Shown: in pieces, positions 1-10,015 of the stretch
How positions within the stretch are numbered: the first letter of the stretch is position 1
How the letters are laid out: each line of letters begins with the position of its first letter
From: Botryosphaeria dothidea
Lineage: Eukaryota > Ascomycota > Dothideomycetes > Botryosphaeriales > Botryosphaeriaceae
Direction of reading: 5' to 3'
Length of the DNA stretch: 64,000 bases
Assembly: GCA_011503125.2 (NCBI GenBank)
Contig: WWBZ02000016.1
Coordinates: 4,030,001 to 4,094,000 of the forward strand
Program-made: the position numbers and the translations under genes
Notes under the pieces: model-generated
What the model was told of the DNA's origin: nothing
The model's database searches: none
What the model saw: only the letters and a program-made list of their open reading frames with translations

Positions 1-1
1 C

Positions 2-109
2 ACCGGCCGCAAGGAGATGCTCAAGATTATCGAGGGCTTCAGGAAGGAGGGAAGGCGGAGATCGTATGTGAAGTCCACATTTAAGAGATTGCAGAGAGCC
101 CTGTTGTGA
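2..109 (+). CDS. 3' end of an unknown gene (partial)
   Basis: The frame beginning at base 2 is open to the window edge and ends at a TGA at 107-109, giving 35 residues. It is chosen over the other two frames because its third positions are mostly G or C and the peptide is strongly basic and helical-looking (KEMLKIIEGFRKEGRRR is its core). It would be the extreme C-terminus of a protein lying left of the window. No family is recognised. All three frames are open for at least 70 bases, so the frame choice is an inference. Confidence 0.45.
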   Translation, partial: TGRKEMLKIIEGFRKEGRRRSYVKSTFKRLQRALL

Positions 110-1425
110 AGCTAACCCATGGACTGGCCTTTCGGTGTGCAGGCGTAGCAAGAGTCCGTTTAGCGACCACTCAAAGAGCCCTCCCCGGATTGGCGACGAG
201 TAGCGTTGATGGCTAGTTCACCACGATTCGGTGAGGCATGACATAGATGGAGGGCTGTGTGGAGCTGCTGCTAGCCTAAAAGAGATTCGGCTCTTACCCT
301 TACATCATTTTCCACCTTTGTTTTTTCAAAGATCTAGATAAGCCTTTTTACTCATAGCCTCTGCACGCTACGAGAGCGAGCGGCATTTCCCTTTTACTTC
401 TGTATTATGCATATTTTTTCTTTTCCCTATTGTTCGAAGTCATCTTATTACTGGAACATGTATTCTTTTTTCCTTTCGGACATGGTATGCTTTCTGACGG
501 GATGGTGTTGCATCTGGCTTTTCATTGTTGCTCGGGATGGGTGGCTGTATCATGGTCTTTGTGTTGCTGGAATAGAACTGAAAGAACTGAAAGAACTACG
601 ATGAAATGATACGGATCGTGAGAAAAAATGAAAGCAAGAAAAAAATTTTGATGGCATATCTGGGAGCAGTTGCTAGGCAAGGTCGGCGGTTATGTTGCTA
701 TGCATTTTCTGGTGAATGGCTGGGTGTTTGATGCGCTTTAAGCCTGAGCTGCGGACGGCGAAATTATAGAAAGGCAGGTGGTGTGGCTGCATTGGTGGGT
801 GGCTTTACTGATAGGATACTGTGGCATGATGGGATCAAGAGGAGTTCTATAGATTAGGGGAACTGAAATGCTGACTGGATATCTGGCGGCCAAGTGGGAC
901 GTTCCGTAATCCATGTGATGGGCCCAAATCGTATCCATATGCCCGTTCCCAAATCCTAGAGCTGCCTACTACTGACCTCTATCAATCATGAAAACGTAGT
1001 CTTCTCTACAACGAGATGGTAGGTATGCGGGCCAGGCCCACGGCTCCATGCCGCATCACCGAAATCTAAAGGTATAAAACTTGTGATCTTCAAGGGTTAC
1101 CTCTTTGGACATGCACAAGTCAAATCGAGTTGATCTCATACTACGATTCCTGCACCAGCCGTGTAGATTCCATGAAAAGTGAGACGTTCCGGCAGCAGAG
1201 ATATCTTTTTGCGCTTTTCTTTTGCACCTGTCACTCTATGATACAGTGCCCGTACGTGCGTTCAAAGGATAGCTAGCCCTCGTGTCTGGGAGGATCGAAG
1301 CTGGGCCAGTCATTTACAGCTCATACATATTCATATAATCTTGAGTAACCTGTCCACAGCTAGCGCTGAACATCAAGCCCACAACGCTGATCCCTTAATG
1401 ATATTCCCCTCCACACCAAGGCAGC
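110..1425. other. Intergenic, no gene seen
   Basis: About 1.3 kb between the tail of the left-edge gene and the 3' end of MSH3. It is moderately AT-rich with T-tracts at 300-420, probably the 3' UTR and terminator zone of the left-edge gene. Short open frames (407-604 plus, 738-938 minus) have no recognisable content or codon bias. No tRNA, repeat or transposon signature was seen. Confidence 0.5.
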
Positions 1426-4400
1426 TCACAGCTGTTCGATACCGCTGACAATAGCATCCAGATCCGCATCTCCCGCACCTTCCAGAATCTTGGCCACAGT
1501 GCCCGACCTATCGGATTTTAAGTTAGCAAAACTCTCACAACGGGTGCCTAGTTTGTAAGAACAAAGGCAGCACTTACAGCCCAACAACCTTCCGCCTCTT
1601 CATCTCCTCCTCCAGCTCCCTGCTCTTCACAGCCGCCACCTCCAGCACCGCATCCGGTACGTTCGCCAGCCTGGCCACGTTCAGGCCGTAACTACGATGC
1701 GCGACGCCATCGCCGACCTCGTACAGAAACGTGATCTCCTCCCACTTCTTGCCGCCGTCACCCTTCTCCTTCTCCTCGAATCGCATATGTACGTTCCTCA
1801 GCTCGCCATTGAAAACCCCGTCAGCCAGCCTGGCCAAGTTTTGGTAATGCGTGATGAACAGCGTTAGCGCCTGAATATCCCTGACGACGTAGTCCAAGAC
1901 CGCCTGCGCGATAGCGACGCCATCGTGCGTGCTAGTACCACGGCCGAGCTCGTCGAGGATGACGAGGGAGCGGGGCGACGCCTGCTTGAGCACGTCCGCC
2001 GTCTCGGACAGCTCGACCATGAACGTCGACTCGCCGGCCATCATGTTGTCGAAGGCGCCCATGCGCGTGAAGACGGCGTCGAGCATGCCCAGGCGCGCCG
2101 ACGCCGCTGGCACGTACGAGCCGACCTGCGCCATGATGCAGATGAGCGCGACCTGACGCACGAAAGACGACTTGCCGCCCATGTTCGGGCCCGTGATGAG
2201 CAGCGCGCGCGTGCCGTCGGGCGACAGCGACACGTCGTTGGGGACGTACGTGTCTAGCAAGAGCTGCTCGACCATCGGGTGGCGGCCCTCAGCGACGTCG
2301 ATGCGCGCGTCGTCGGTGTACTCGGGCTTCACGTAGCCGGGCTGGTTGCTTATCTCGGCGAGAGAGAGCAGGCAATCCAGCGTGGCGAGGGCCTGTACGC
2401 AGTCGCGGAAGGACTGGTACTTTGTGCTTATCTCGGTGAGGAGATCCTTGAAGGCGACGTCACATGCGGCGGCTAAAGCTTCTTTGTGCTGGTCTCTCTC
2501 TCGAAGGAGCCGTAAAACCTCTGGTGTGTGGAAGCGTGACACTTGCTTCGTGCCGCTGATCTTCGCCCAGGACGCCGGCACCTTCTTGACCTCGGCGTTG
2601 GGCACTTCGACCAGGAACTCGATGCCAGACTTGGTGACATATTCGACCTTGGACTTCTTCAGCTTCTCGGCAATCTCTTTTTTGTGTTCTTTGAGATCGT
2701 GCTCGACGCTGACGATGCCCATTTTGTGGTCTGTAATATCCTCAGTCTCATACTCCTCCCTGAAAAATGCATACTTGTCGTCGTCCTTGGCTGCTTGGAG
2801 GTTGATTCTGTCCAGAAAGCTGATGACATCTTCGGAGATCAGAGGTAGGCTTGCAATTGCTTCTTGAAGAATCGGCGAGGCAACTCCTGCCTTTTCTGGA
2901 GAGGTGACGTGTGCATACTCGCTGGCAATGCGCTGTAGCGTTTGTAGGACTGCAAGCAGCTCTGGGCGAGTGCATTTGAGATAGTAAATCCGAATCAACG
3001 ACTTTTCCAGATCCGTTTTCACCTGGCTAAGAAGGCGTTTCAGCTTCTCCATAGCTACGACCTTTTCGCCACTGCGCAGCTCTTCAACGGCATTTATGCG
3101 TTCTTCCAGTTTGGTCTTGTTTAGAAGAGGTCTTCCGACCCATTTCCGTAGCAATCTTTGGCCGAAGCGGGTCTTCGTCCTGTTCATAGCCCAGAACAGA
3201 CTTCCATTGACCGTATGATCGGTCTGGTTTTGATAAATTTCCAAGCTGCTCAATGTATTGCCATTCAGCAGCATGTGCGAACGAGCACTGAAAGCTTGAA
3301 AATTCTTGGTCAGATCGAAAACATGCTCCAAGCCGTACTCTGTCATGTGTGTGATAAGCGCTGACAAACAGATGGTAACATGTTCTGAAAGTGCATGGAC
3401 CTTGTCCAGTACCGCTGCTGCAGATTCTGAATCTTCTTCCCCACTCTTCATCTTGTCCGCGTAGAAATTCGAGATATGGCTGTATGCTTGTGCGGCCATG
3501 GTCTTCGACTTTTCGACCCTCTCGACACGTGCCTGGTCTCCGAATACATTCCTCTTTGATCCAGAAAGGTGTTCAACAATCTTTTCCGTCGCTTTGGAAA
3601 CATCACCGACGATGAGGAACTCACACGGCGCGATGTGTAGTAACCTTGTCTCAATCTCACTCCTCATGAAGCCATCCTCAAAGTCATCATAGATGATGTC
3701 ACCTGTTGCAGGCTGAACGGCGACAATACCAATGTGCACCTTTTCATCCGTACTCCAGCCTTTAGCGTTTGTCTCTGTCAAGCAAAGAATGTATCCGGTG
3801 GCTGGAGAATTAGAATTAGTGTTCGAGCTGGCTCCTTCCAGGCCTTCAATGTCGTCAATGTAGGTAGCTTTTGTATATAGGTTCGTGAGCTTGCGGACGA
3901 ATGGGGCGTTTCTGTTGTCTCCGGCCTTCTTGAGCGCCGCAGTTTCGAGCTGTCTGACTACACCAACCTTGTGGCCTGCTGCTACCAACCGCTTGACATG
4001 TACGTGCAACCGGTGCGTCGGGAAACTAGCACCAGCGAAACGGTCAAGGTGCGCTTCCGATGGGTGCTCGTCGAACCTGAACTTGCCTGGTACGCAGACA
4101 ATATGCAGCTCTTTTGCAGCAACTCTGGCATCCTCACCAAAGAAACGGAATTTGTAGCCAACCTCAACGACCAGTATCGTGTCGGGATGCTTTTGCTTCA
4201 AGTCGATGATCTGCTTCTCCATCGGGGTCAACTTGTGGCCGCCTTTCTTGGCCGCGGCACCTCCTTTACCCTTCGATTTCGACTTCGAAGGCGGCTCATC
4301 GTCTTCCGGAGCATCCTCATCGTCATGCTCGCCTTCGGCAGCTTCTTCGTTGATTGTACCATGCCTCCTCTTGATCTCGGCAATGCTGTCGGGCCTGCCG

Positions 4401-4960
4401 AGCTTCTTCACAAATTTTTGGTGCAGCTTCTCTTTCGCCCTTCTTGCCTCCTCGGTATCCGGTTCTGCCTGGTTCTCTGTCTCGACCGCGGAGCTCGAAA
4501 AGATGAACTTGGATGTTCTCTCCGTCCCATTGACCTTCCGCGAGCCATTGAGGATTGCCTCGCTCACACTTCCGAGAGATTGTCGGGCGTCGGGCGTCGG
4601 CTCGGGCGACAGTTCGTTTGTACCATTGTCTGGAGTAAAATCGTCATCGTCCTCATCGTGAACCGTTCGCCGTGCTCGCTTGGGTTTCGGGACAGCGGTG
4701 ATAGGGTCGGGATCGGTGACTTGAGCACGCTTGAGGGCATTGGAGAAGCTCCTTCTCGGGGCCTTCGGGCCTTCATCTTCATCGCTGGAGCTATGGCGAG
4801 AGTCCTGATGCTCTTCTTCACGGGCGGCGGGCGGAGGCGACGATTTGGGTGGCTCGGAGGGTGGCTTCGGGGTAGAGGAAGGTTTCTTCGAAAAGAAGCT
4901 GGAGATGGATGCTTGCTTCTTATTCTGCGACGCAGAAAAAGGAGAACTTGCGGGTGCCAT
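1426..4960 (-). CDS. MSH3: DNA mismatch repair protein Msh3 (MutS homologue)
   Basis: Two exons, 4960-1578 and 1507-1426, give 1,154 residues. MutS-beta partner of Msh2; recognises insertion/deletion loops in the nucleus. Seen: an N-terminal PCNA-interacting box (QASISSFF, residues 16-23) followed by a long Ser/acidic linker; MutS domain I beginning [11 protein letters not shown] with the Msh3-type [12 protein letters not shown]; Walker [10 protein letters not shown] near 923-931; Walker [16 protein letters not shown]; and the C-terminal helix-turn-helix region. The open frame runs 18 codons upstream to 5014, but only through a GTG; the first ATG is at 4960. The frame hits TAA at 1574-1576, but that TAA lies inside a GTAAGT donor. 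Splicing a 70-nt intron (1508-1577) adds 26 residues ending GIEQL, as expected for a Msh3 tail. Transcribed divergently from the RING-like gene at 5650. Confidence 0.95.
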
Positions 4961-5649
4961 TGCGAAGAGCGTGGCGGAGGAGCTCTGGAGGCGAACGTTG
5001 TCTGTGTCGGTCACATTCGCCGGGTGATGGCGCCGGGAAGACGCGCGCTAGCCCCCCAATTTAGCCCCACGGAGAAGCCGTACTACTTCGAGCACCCACC
5101 ACTCCTCCACTTTATCTCTTCCTTTCAGTATCGCAGAAAATCTGCATCAGCATTCCGGCAGTCATTAGCCGAGAGCCGCCTTGATCTCTTTGAGCATTCG
5201 AGCTCAAACGACTACTTCAACCCCGCCGCTTACCACGATTGTCAAAGCTCGAACTTCTATCATCATCTCGCGAAGTCGGAGCAGTCAGAACAGGAATTGG
5301 ATTTTCACGAGATCATGAAGCCCGTCAACACCGCTAGTCGGATACATTCACCCTCCATTTCCACAAAGAGAGGCCGCCCGGTTTCACGCGCCATCCGTCA
5401 ACCAGCGATGACATTGTCTAGTCTAACAGTTTTTTCTTTAGCCGTTTAAACAAACACTATCAAGCGACTACTTCGGGTGAGCATTGTACGTTGACAGCTT
5501 CAATCTTCGTACCCGGTCCTCTCCTGAATGCAGAATTCGCCAATCATAGAAACACCACATGGTCTTTCTAATACACAGTGCCCTTCCTTTCGTTATCACC
5601 TACTTCCCAAAAATTCCAAACACTCGAAAAACATCTTCCCTTCGACAAA
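4961..5649. other. Divergent promoter region, MSH3 / RING-like gene A
   Basis: About 690 bp between two divergently transcribed genes, so it should hold both promoters. Short CT-rich stretches and ACACTATCAAG-like AT-rich DNA are present near 5440-5470, but no defined operator was identified. The long plus-strand open frame across 3971-5449 is the antisense shadow of MSH3. Confidence 0.5.
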
Positions 5650-6093
5650 ATGTCTTACTCTAGCTCGTTCACTCTTGATTGGGTCTTCGCCGGCCCCGGC
5701 GATACCTGCGCCACATGCAAACGCGCATTCCAGATTGAGGATGCCCGCCGCGATGGTGTTTTCGCTCTCCCATGCAGCTGCATCCACGACCGCAACTGCT
5801 TAACCACAGGCCTTCAGATGCAGCTCGCACTGGGCGTCTCGTGTTTCACTTGCCCAGCTTGTTCTACCATCATCACAGGTCCTGATGTTAGAGAACTCTT
5901 GTTTCCTGATGGCAAGGCAGAGCAGGTGCAGCCTGGTGAGACTGAGGGATCGCTGATAGCCGTCTTCGAGGATTGCTTTGGAGAAGTCACCGGCAGGGTA
6001 CTCTATCAGGAAGAACTCGATCCAGACGACGGTTTTATCACGATCTCGGTGTCTGTTGTGCGTGAGATGGTCCTTGCTGTACGCAACAGGTAG
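5650..6093 (+). CDS. Small RING-like zinc-binding protein A (tandem paralogue)
   Basis: Intronless, 147 residues. The start at 5650 is chosen for its context (CGACAAAATGTC); an upstream in-frame codon at 5578 has no support. Cysteine/histidine spacing resembles an atypical RING: CATC near residue 22, then PCSCIHDRNC, then CFTCPAC, followed by a conserved hydrophobic half (AVFEDCFGEVTGRVL). The same order and wording occur in the next gene (6462-6893), so the two are tandem duplicates. A RING fold would suggest ubiquitin-ligase or protein-binding activity, but spacing differs from canonical C3HC4 (C-x-C-x-H-x3-C in the middle), so function is unknown. Divergent from MSH3. Confidence 0.7.
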   Translation: MSYSSSFTLDWVFAGPGDTCATCKRAFQIEDARRDGVFALPCSCIHDRNCLTTGLQMQLALGVSCFTCPACSTIITGPDVRELLFPDGKAEQVQPGETEGSLIAVFEDCFGEVTGRVLYQEELDPDDGFITISVSVVREMVLAVRNR

Positions 6094-6461
6094 TCGATCC
6101 ATGCGCTGGTGTAAGAGTCGAGTTTCGGAAGGGTGGCAGAAAAAAAAGGTCATAGAATAGAATAGAGAGAGAGAACATGATGCACTTTGGGCAAGCTAGA
6201 CAGACACAACCAAGGTTATGACCACTTTCAATATTCAGATATCCTTCATCAAGGTGAATGATGGACTCTCAAAAATTAACTTACCGGAACAGTTCAATCC
6301 GGTTCATCGACACTCGTTGCTTGTATACTTGAACTTACTGAACCAACAGATCCTCCCTCAATGCGTTCAGTGTATAAGTGTACAGTTCACAACTGTGCTC
6401 AAACAATGTCCTCTTCTACATATCCACAAAACCATACAACAACGCACCCACAACCGCCACC
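6094..6461. other. Spacer between RING-like paralogues
   Basis: 368 bp holding the 3' UTR of copy A and the promoter of copy B. A short GA-run occurs near 6160-6175. Nothing else was recognised. Confidence 0.5.
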
Positions 6462-6893
6462 ATGAGCTCCTCCACGACCCTCGTCTTATGTAGCGCCTTC
6501 CACCCCACCGGTATCTGCGCCTCCTGCAACCAGCCGTTCACAGGCGCCGACGGCAGTACGGAACCCATCTTCTTCCCTCTCCCCTGCGGCTGTGTGTTCG
6601 ACCTCCCCTGCCTCTCCCTGGCTTTCCGCCTGCAACTCTCGTCCGGCGACTTCTTCGCCTGTCCCAGCTGCCTGGTGCCGCTCCCGGCGTCGGGCACCAA
6701 GATATTGCAGCTGCCGGCCGGCGCGCTCGTGCGCACGGAGACGGGCGGGGATGGGCGCGAGTTCGTGGCCGTGTTTGAGGACCGGGTGCCTACTGGGCGT
6801 CTCGTGCTGCGCGAGGACCACGACGAGATGATGGGCGTACTTGTGGTGTCGGTGAAAGTTGTTCAAGAGTCAGTCGATCGTGCGTTACTGTAG
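6462..6893 (+). CDS. Small RING-like zinc-binding protein B (tandem paralogue)
   Basis: Intronless, 143 residues, start at 6462 in the strong context CCGCCACCATGAG. Paralogue of the gene at 5650: ICASCNQPF matches TCATCKRAF, LPCGCVFDLPC matches LPCSCIHDRNC, FFACPSC matches FTCPAC, and EFVAVFEDRVPTGRLVL matches the hydrophobic tail. Copy B has Phe where copy A has the middle-motif His, so its second zinc site is probably incomplete or uses other ligands. It is also more GC-rich at third positions than copy A, suggesting the duplication is not recent. Function unknown; a RING-like or zinc-ribbon-like scaffold is an inference. Confidence 0.7.
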   Translation: MSSSTTLVLCSAFHPTGICASCNQPFTGADGSTEPIFFPLPCGCVFDLPCLSLAFRLQLSSGDFFACPSCLVPLPASGTKILQLPAGALVRTETGGDGREFVAVFEDRVPTGRLVLREDHDEMMGVLVVSVKVVQESVDRALL

Positions 6894-7455
6894 GAAAGTA
6901 GGTGACCCAGACAGGTAAGTAGAGGATTGATGTCAGGTGAGTTGTGTTGGCGGTAGTTGCCGTAGGACACATCGTAATCTCTGGAGACGTCGCCGCGATT
7001 ATTGATCAAGAGAATCAAAAACAAGTCTTTGTGCAGGATTTTGGTAAGTATTCAAGGAAGTCGTTCAACAGAAGTAAAATTCAGTTGGGGTAAAACTTTT
7101 GTAGGTAAGTGGCTATGCAGTGAATACTTATTTAACGTACAAATATACCGTCGTTATCCATATCAGGAGACTCCTCGAACATGCTGTTGTAGCAATAAAA
7201 ATGGCATTGCGTACGTATATTTTTTGATTATTTCGTTCTCCGTGCGCGAATAACCCTAATGGTCTCGATTCGACCGACAAGTAGTTAGACCCGGGACGAG
7301 ATATCGTCCATTCACTGTTCATTTACGTGACTCTATCATCTTCAATCACCTCGCTCTCGATCCCTCTAGCAACCTCCGATAGCCACTAAAATATCCGGAC
7401 TCTATTCAAGAGTGGCTGACATCAGCAAACGGAGGCCGTATTCAAGTTTCATAAA
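6894..7455. other. Intergenic, convergent 3' ends
   Basis: About 560 bp, AT-rich, between the 3' end of RING-like gene B and the 3' end of the dipeptidase gene. No gene, RNA or repeat recognised. Confidence 0.5.
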
Positions 7456-9078
7456 TCACAGAGCATCTGTACCGTCAGTCCAGTCAGGCATTCCTTTCGC
7501 CTCAAACCCGGATACTCCGTCCTCAAAGGGCGGCCTCTCTTTCTGCAATTTCGCGGCAACTTGGTCGACCTCATCCCAAACCCTCAACAGGTTCCTACCC
7601 ACAATCTTTGCCGCATCATCATCACTGATGCCAGCTTCCAACAAAGCAGCCACAAGATCCGGGAACTTGCTCACATCTTCCAGGCCCTTGGGCGTGCCCT
7701 CGATGCCATCGTAGTCGGTGCCGAGGCCCACATGATCGTACCCGATCAGCTCGCCGATGTGCTGGATATGCCTCACAACCTGTGCCAACGTGACGTTCGG
7801 CTCGTACAGATCTGGAAGGCCGGTCTCGGAGCCAGAATCAGTGCACGAGATGAAGCCCGGGTTGAAGTTTACCATGACGATGGAGTTGCGCTTCTTGACG
7901 AGCTGTAGGACGTCATCGGGCACGTTGCGCGGATGCGGGCAGATGGCGTAGGCCGAGCTGTGCGAGAAGATGGGAGGCGCGATGCTTCCGGCCCAGCTGC
8001 CGTCGTCGGAGCCGCCCAAGACGTGGCGCATAGTGTCTGGGCTGACGTGGGCGAGGTCGACGATCATACCCAGGCGGTTCATCTCCTCGATCAGGTCGCG
8101 GCCGGTCGGGGAGACGCCGCCCCAGTAAGGCGAGCTTCGGACGCTTTGGCCACTCTCATTGGTCACGACGGCGGCGTCGGCATAGATGTTATGGCAGTTC
8201 CAAGTGAGGGTGGCGTAGCGCACTCCGAGTTGGTGGTAGAGTCGGAGGGTGGGGATGGAGTTGCCGATTTGGTGAAGTCCTTCGATGATAACAGGGGCGA
8301 TGTAGCGACCTTCTTGGAATGCACGGAGGGCAGAGGCACTGTCGGGTGTAGGGGTGAAGTACTTGGGATATTTGGCCCCGAGACGTTGATAAAGATCCAA
8401 CTGCTCCAGAGTGGCCTTGACAACTGGACAAAATAAGCACGGTGTTCACGATACTCGAAGTAGTACCACGATATTCAGATATACACAAACACGTAGGCCG
8501 AGTATCTTCAATGTAGCTGAACTAGAAGAGAACAAAAGGAACAAGAGAGATTGCAGAACAACTTACTAGGAGCGTAGGCTTCATCCGAAAAGTCAGTACC
8601 GTTTGAAGGGCAGGGGAGAAAGGCACTCCAGAAAGCACCACTGCTTAGTCCTTCCTCGATGCGCGGAATATCGGTATGGTATTCCAGACCGCCATCCTCG
8701 AACTTGGATGAGAAGTTACCGCTGTTGATGTGGTTTCCATACAGGTATCTCATCATGATCATCAGGTCATTGTGGCCATCTGCGTCAACATCAGCGATTG
8801 CTTACATCCTCTGGACGGCAGTCCTGGTCAGTACCGATGAGAGGGTTTTCTTTCAAGATTTTTTGAGCGCGATATTCGATTGACTGGCAATCTTGGGTAA
8901 GGCAATTAAAGTCATATTGCCAGTAACTCCACAAGGCAATGAGAATCAGAACAGGGAAAACAAGGTAGTTGAAGACGTTGCCCTCAGACCCGCGAGCTGC
9001 GCGGCGGAGCGCGAGCCGCTTCTGATAGGCAATGGTATCGGGGTCTTTGGTATCAACTGCTTCCTTCTTAGCTGACAT
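7456..9078 (-). CDS. Membrane dipeptidase, peptidase family M19 (renal dipeptidase-like)
   Basis: Three exons, 9078-8835, 8779-8567 and 8423-7456 (introns 55 and 143 nt), give 474 residues. Zinc metallopeptidase of the M19 family that cleaves dipeptides. Seen: a cytosolic basic N-terminus, one membrane segment at about 37-52 (YLVFPVLILIALW), then the lumenal/extracellular M19 domain. Splicing the first intron restores the zinc motif PLIDGHNDL, which no single open frame shows; downstream are MIVDLAHVS, FSHSSA and GLGTDYDG, carrying the remaining metal ligands. Type II topology is inferred. An alternative first exon exists: ATGCAGC (9127-9121) spliced over a 49-nt intron to 9071 gives the same length but starts MQPKKEAV instead of MSAKKEAV. 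Divergent from ILM1. Confidence 0.92.
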
Positions 9079-9373
9079 GATGGGGGCTAAGTGAGGACTG
9101 AGGGCACAAGATGGACTTACGCTGCATGGCGATGAAAGAGTCTTGTGCACCGGCAGTGGTGGGGGTTGCCTATCGCATCAGTCAGCGAGCACACGATAAC
9201 TCTCTCGGGCACTCGCGCTTCCCCGAGGGCGGGATGACGTCGGCGCAACGCTCCCCGACCCCTGCGCCGATCATCTCGCGCGTCGTGTCGTCTCACTGAG
9301 CCTCTAGCTCCAGCTCCACCAAAGCTCTTCCGCATTGTCCGCTCCCAGGGGCAGCTGCTACACCACCAGCACC
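9079..9373. promoter_or_regulatory. Divergent promoter, dipeptidase / ILM1
   Basis: 295 bp between two divergent starts. GC-rich and contains a GTAAGT at 9120-9115 (minus), which may belong to a 5' UTR or first intron of the dipeptidase transcript. No specific factor site is claimed. Confidence 0.45.
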
Positions 9374-10015
9374 ATGGCCATTATCTCCTCATTTGCAATC
9401 ATTCGGGGCCTGTGCCTCTTCCACCTCACTCTCGCATGGTATCTGCTCAGCGCCCCGCGGATCGTCGCGGAGCAAAATCTGGTCTTCCTATTTGGAGAGG
9501 CCATGCGCATAGTACGCCTTCCCCTGATCTCAGATGATCGCTACACTCTCGTACTGACACAGTGGCGAAAACAGCCTGAGCCTAATCAATTCCTAAAGCC
9601 CAATTCCGCCACCGCTTTCGCCGCAATCATCCTCGCTTTCCTCGGCCTGTCAGACCTCATCGCCGTGTCAATGGACGAGGAGATTGCCTTCCCTTACTGG
9701 GCCAACAATATCCCACTTCGCCTCATGTTCCTCATCGGCCTGACCGGATATACATACGTCTTCAAGCCAGCTCCTGGCCAGACTCTGTTCAGCCATGGCG
9801 TCGGAGATCCTCTGAAGAACAGACTGGTGTTCACCTGGGGCTTCTTTGAGTGCACAATCTGGTTCTGGGTATGCCACTCTCCGTAGCGGGACACAGAAGC
9901 GAGATGTTAACCTGGTGCACAGGCATATGTCACTCTGAGGGATGAGAAGGGCAAGTTCGCCGAACGCTTGCTCGAGAGGAGAAAGAGGGAAGCCGAGCTG
10001 TTGAGGGACGACTGA
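9374..10015 (+). CDS. ILM1: Ilm1-family ER/organelle membrane protein
   Basis: Three exons, 9374-9511, 9575-9868 and 9923-10015, give 174 residues. Member of the small Ilm1 family (increased loss of mitochondrial DNA in yeast), multi-pass membrane proteins of poorly known function. Seen: an N-terminal stretch MAIISSFAIIRGL then four hydrophobic segments, with the family-like phrases QNLVFLFGEAM, LGLSDLIAVSM and NRLVFTWGFFE, and a charged coiled tail (ERRKREAELL). Both introns are 3n or contain no obvious early stop, so an unspliced frame hides them: intron 1 is taken as GTACGC to AAACAG (63 nt; ACACAG at 9562 is an alternative giving 4 more residues), intron 2 is GTATGC to TGCACAG (54 nt) and removes a stop at 9884-9886. 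Confidence 0.87.

Noticed and set aside
3971..5449. 492-residue plus-strand frame opposite MSH3
   Set aside because: It is the antisense reading of MSH3 coding DNA with no domain of its own.
9087..9120. 34-nt intron giving a MQPPIMSAK start of the dipeptidase
   Set aside because: Shorter than any intron seen here and below the usual fungal minimum; the 49-nt alternative is preferred.
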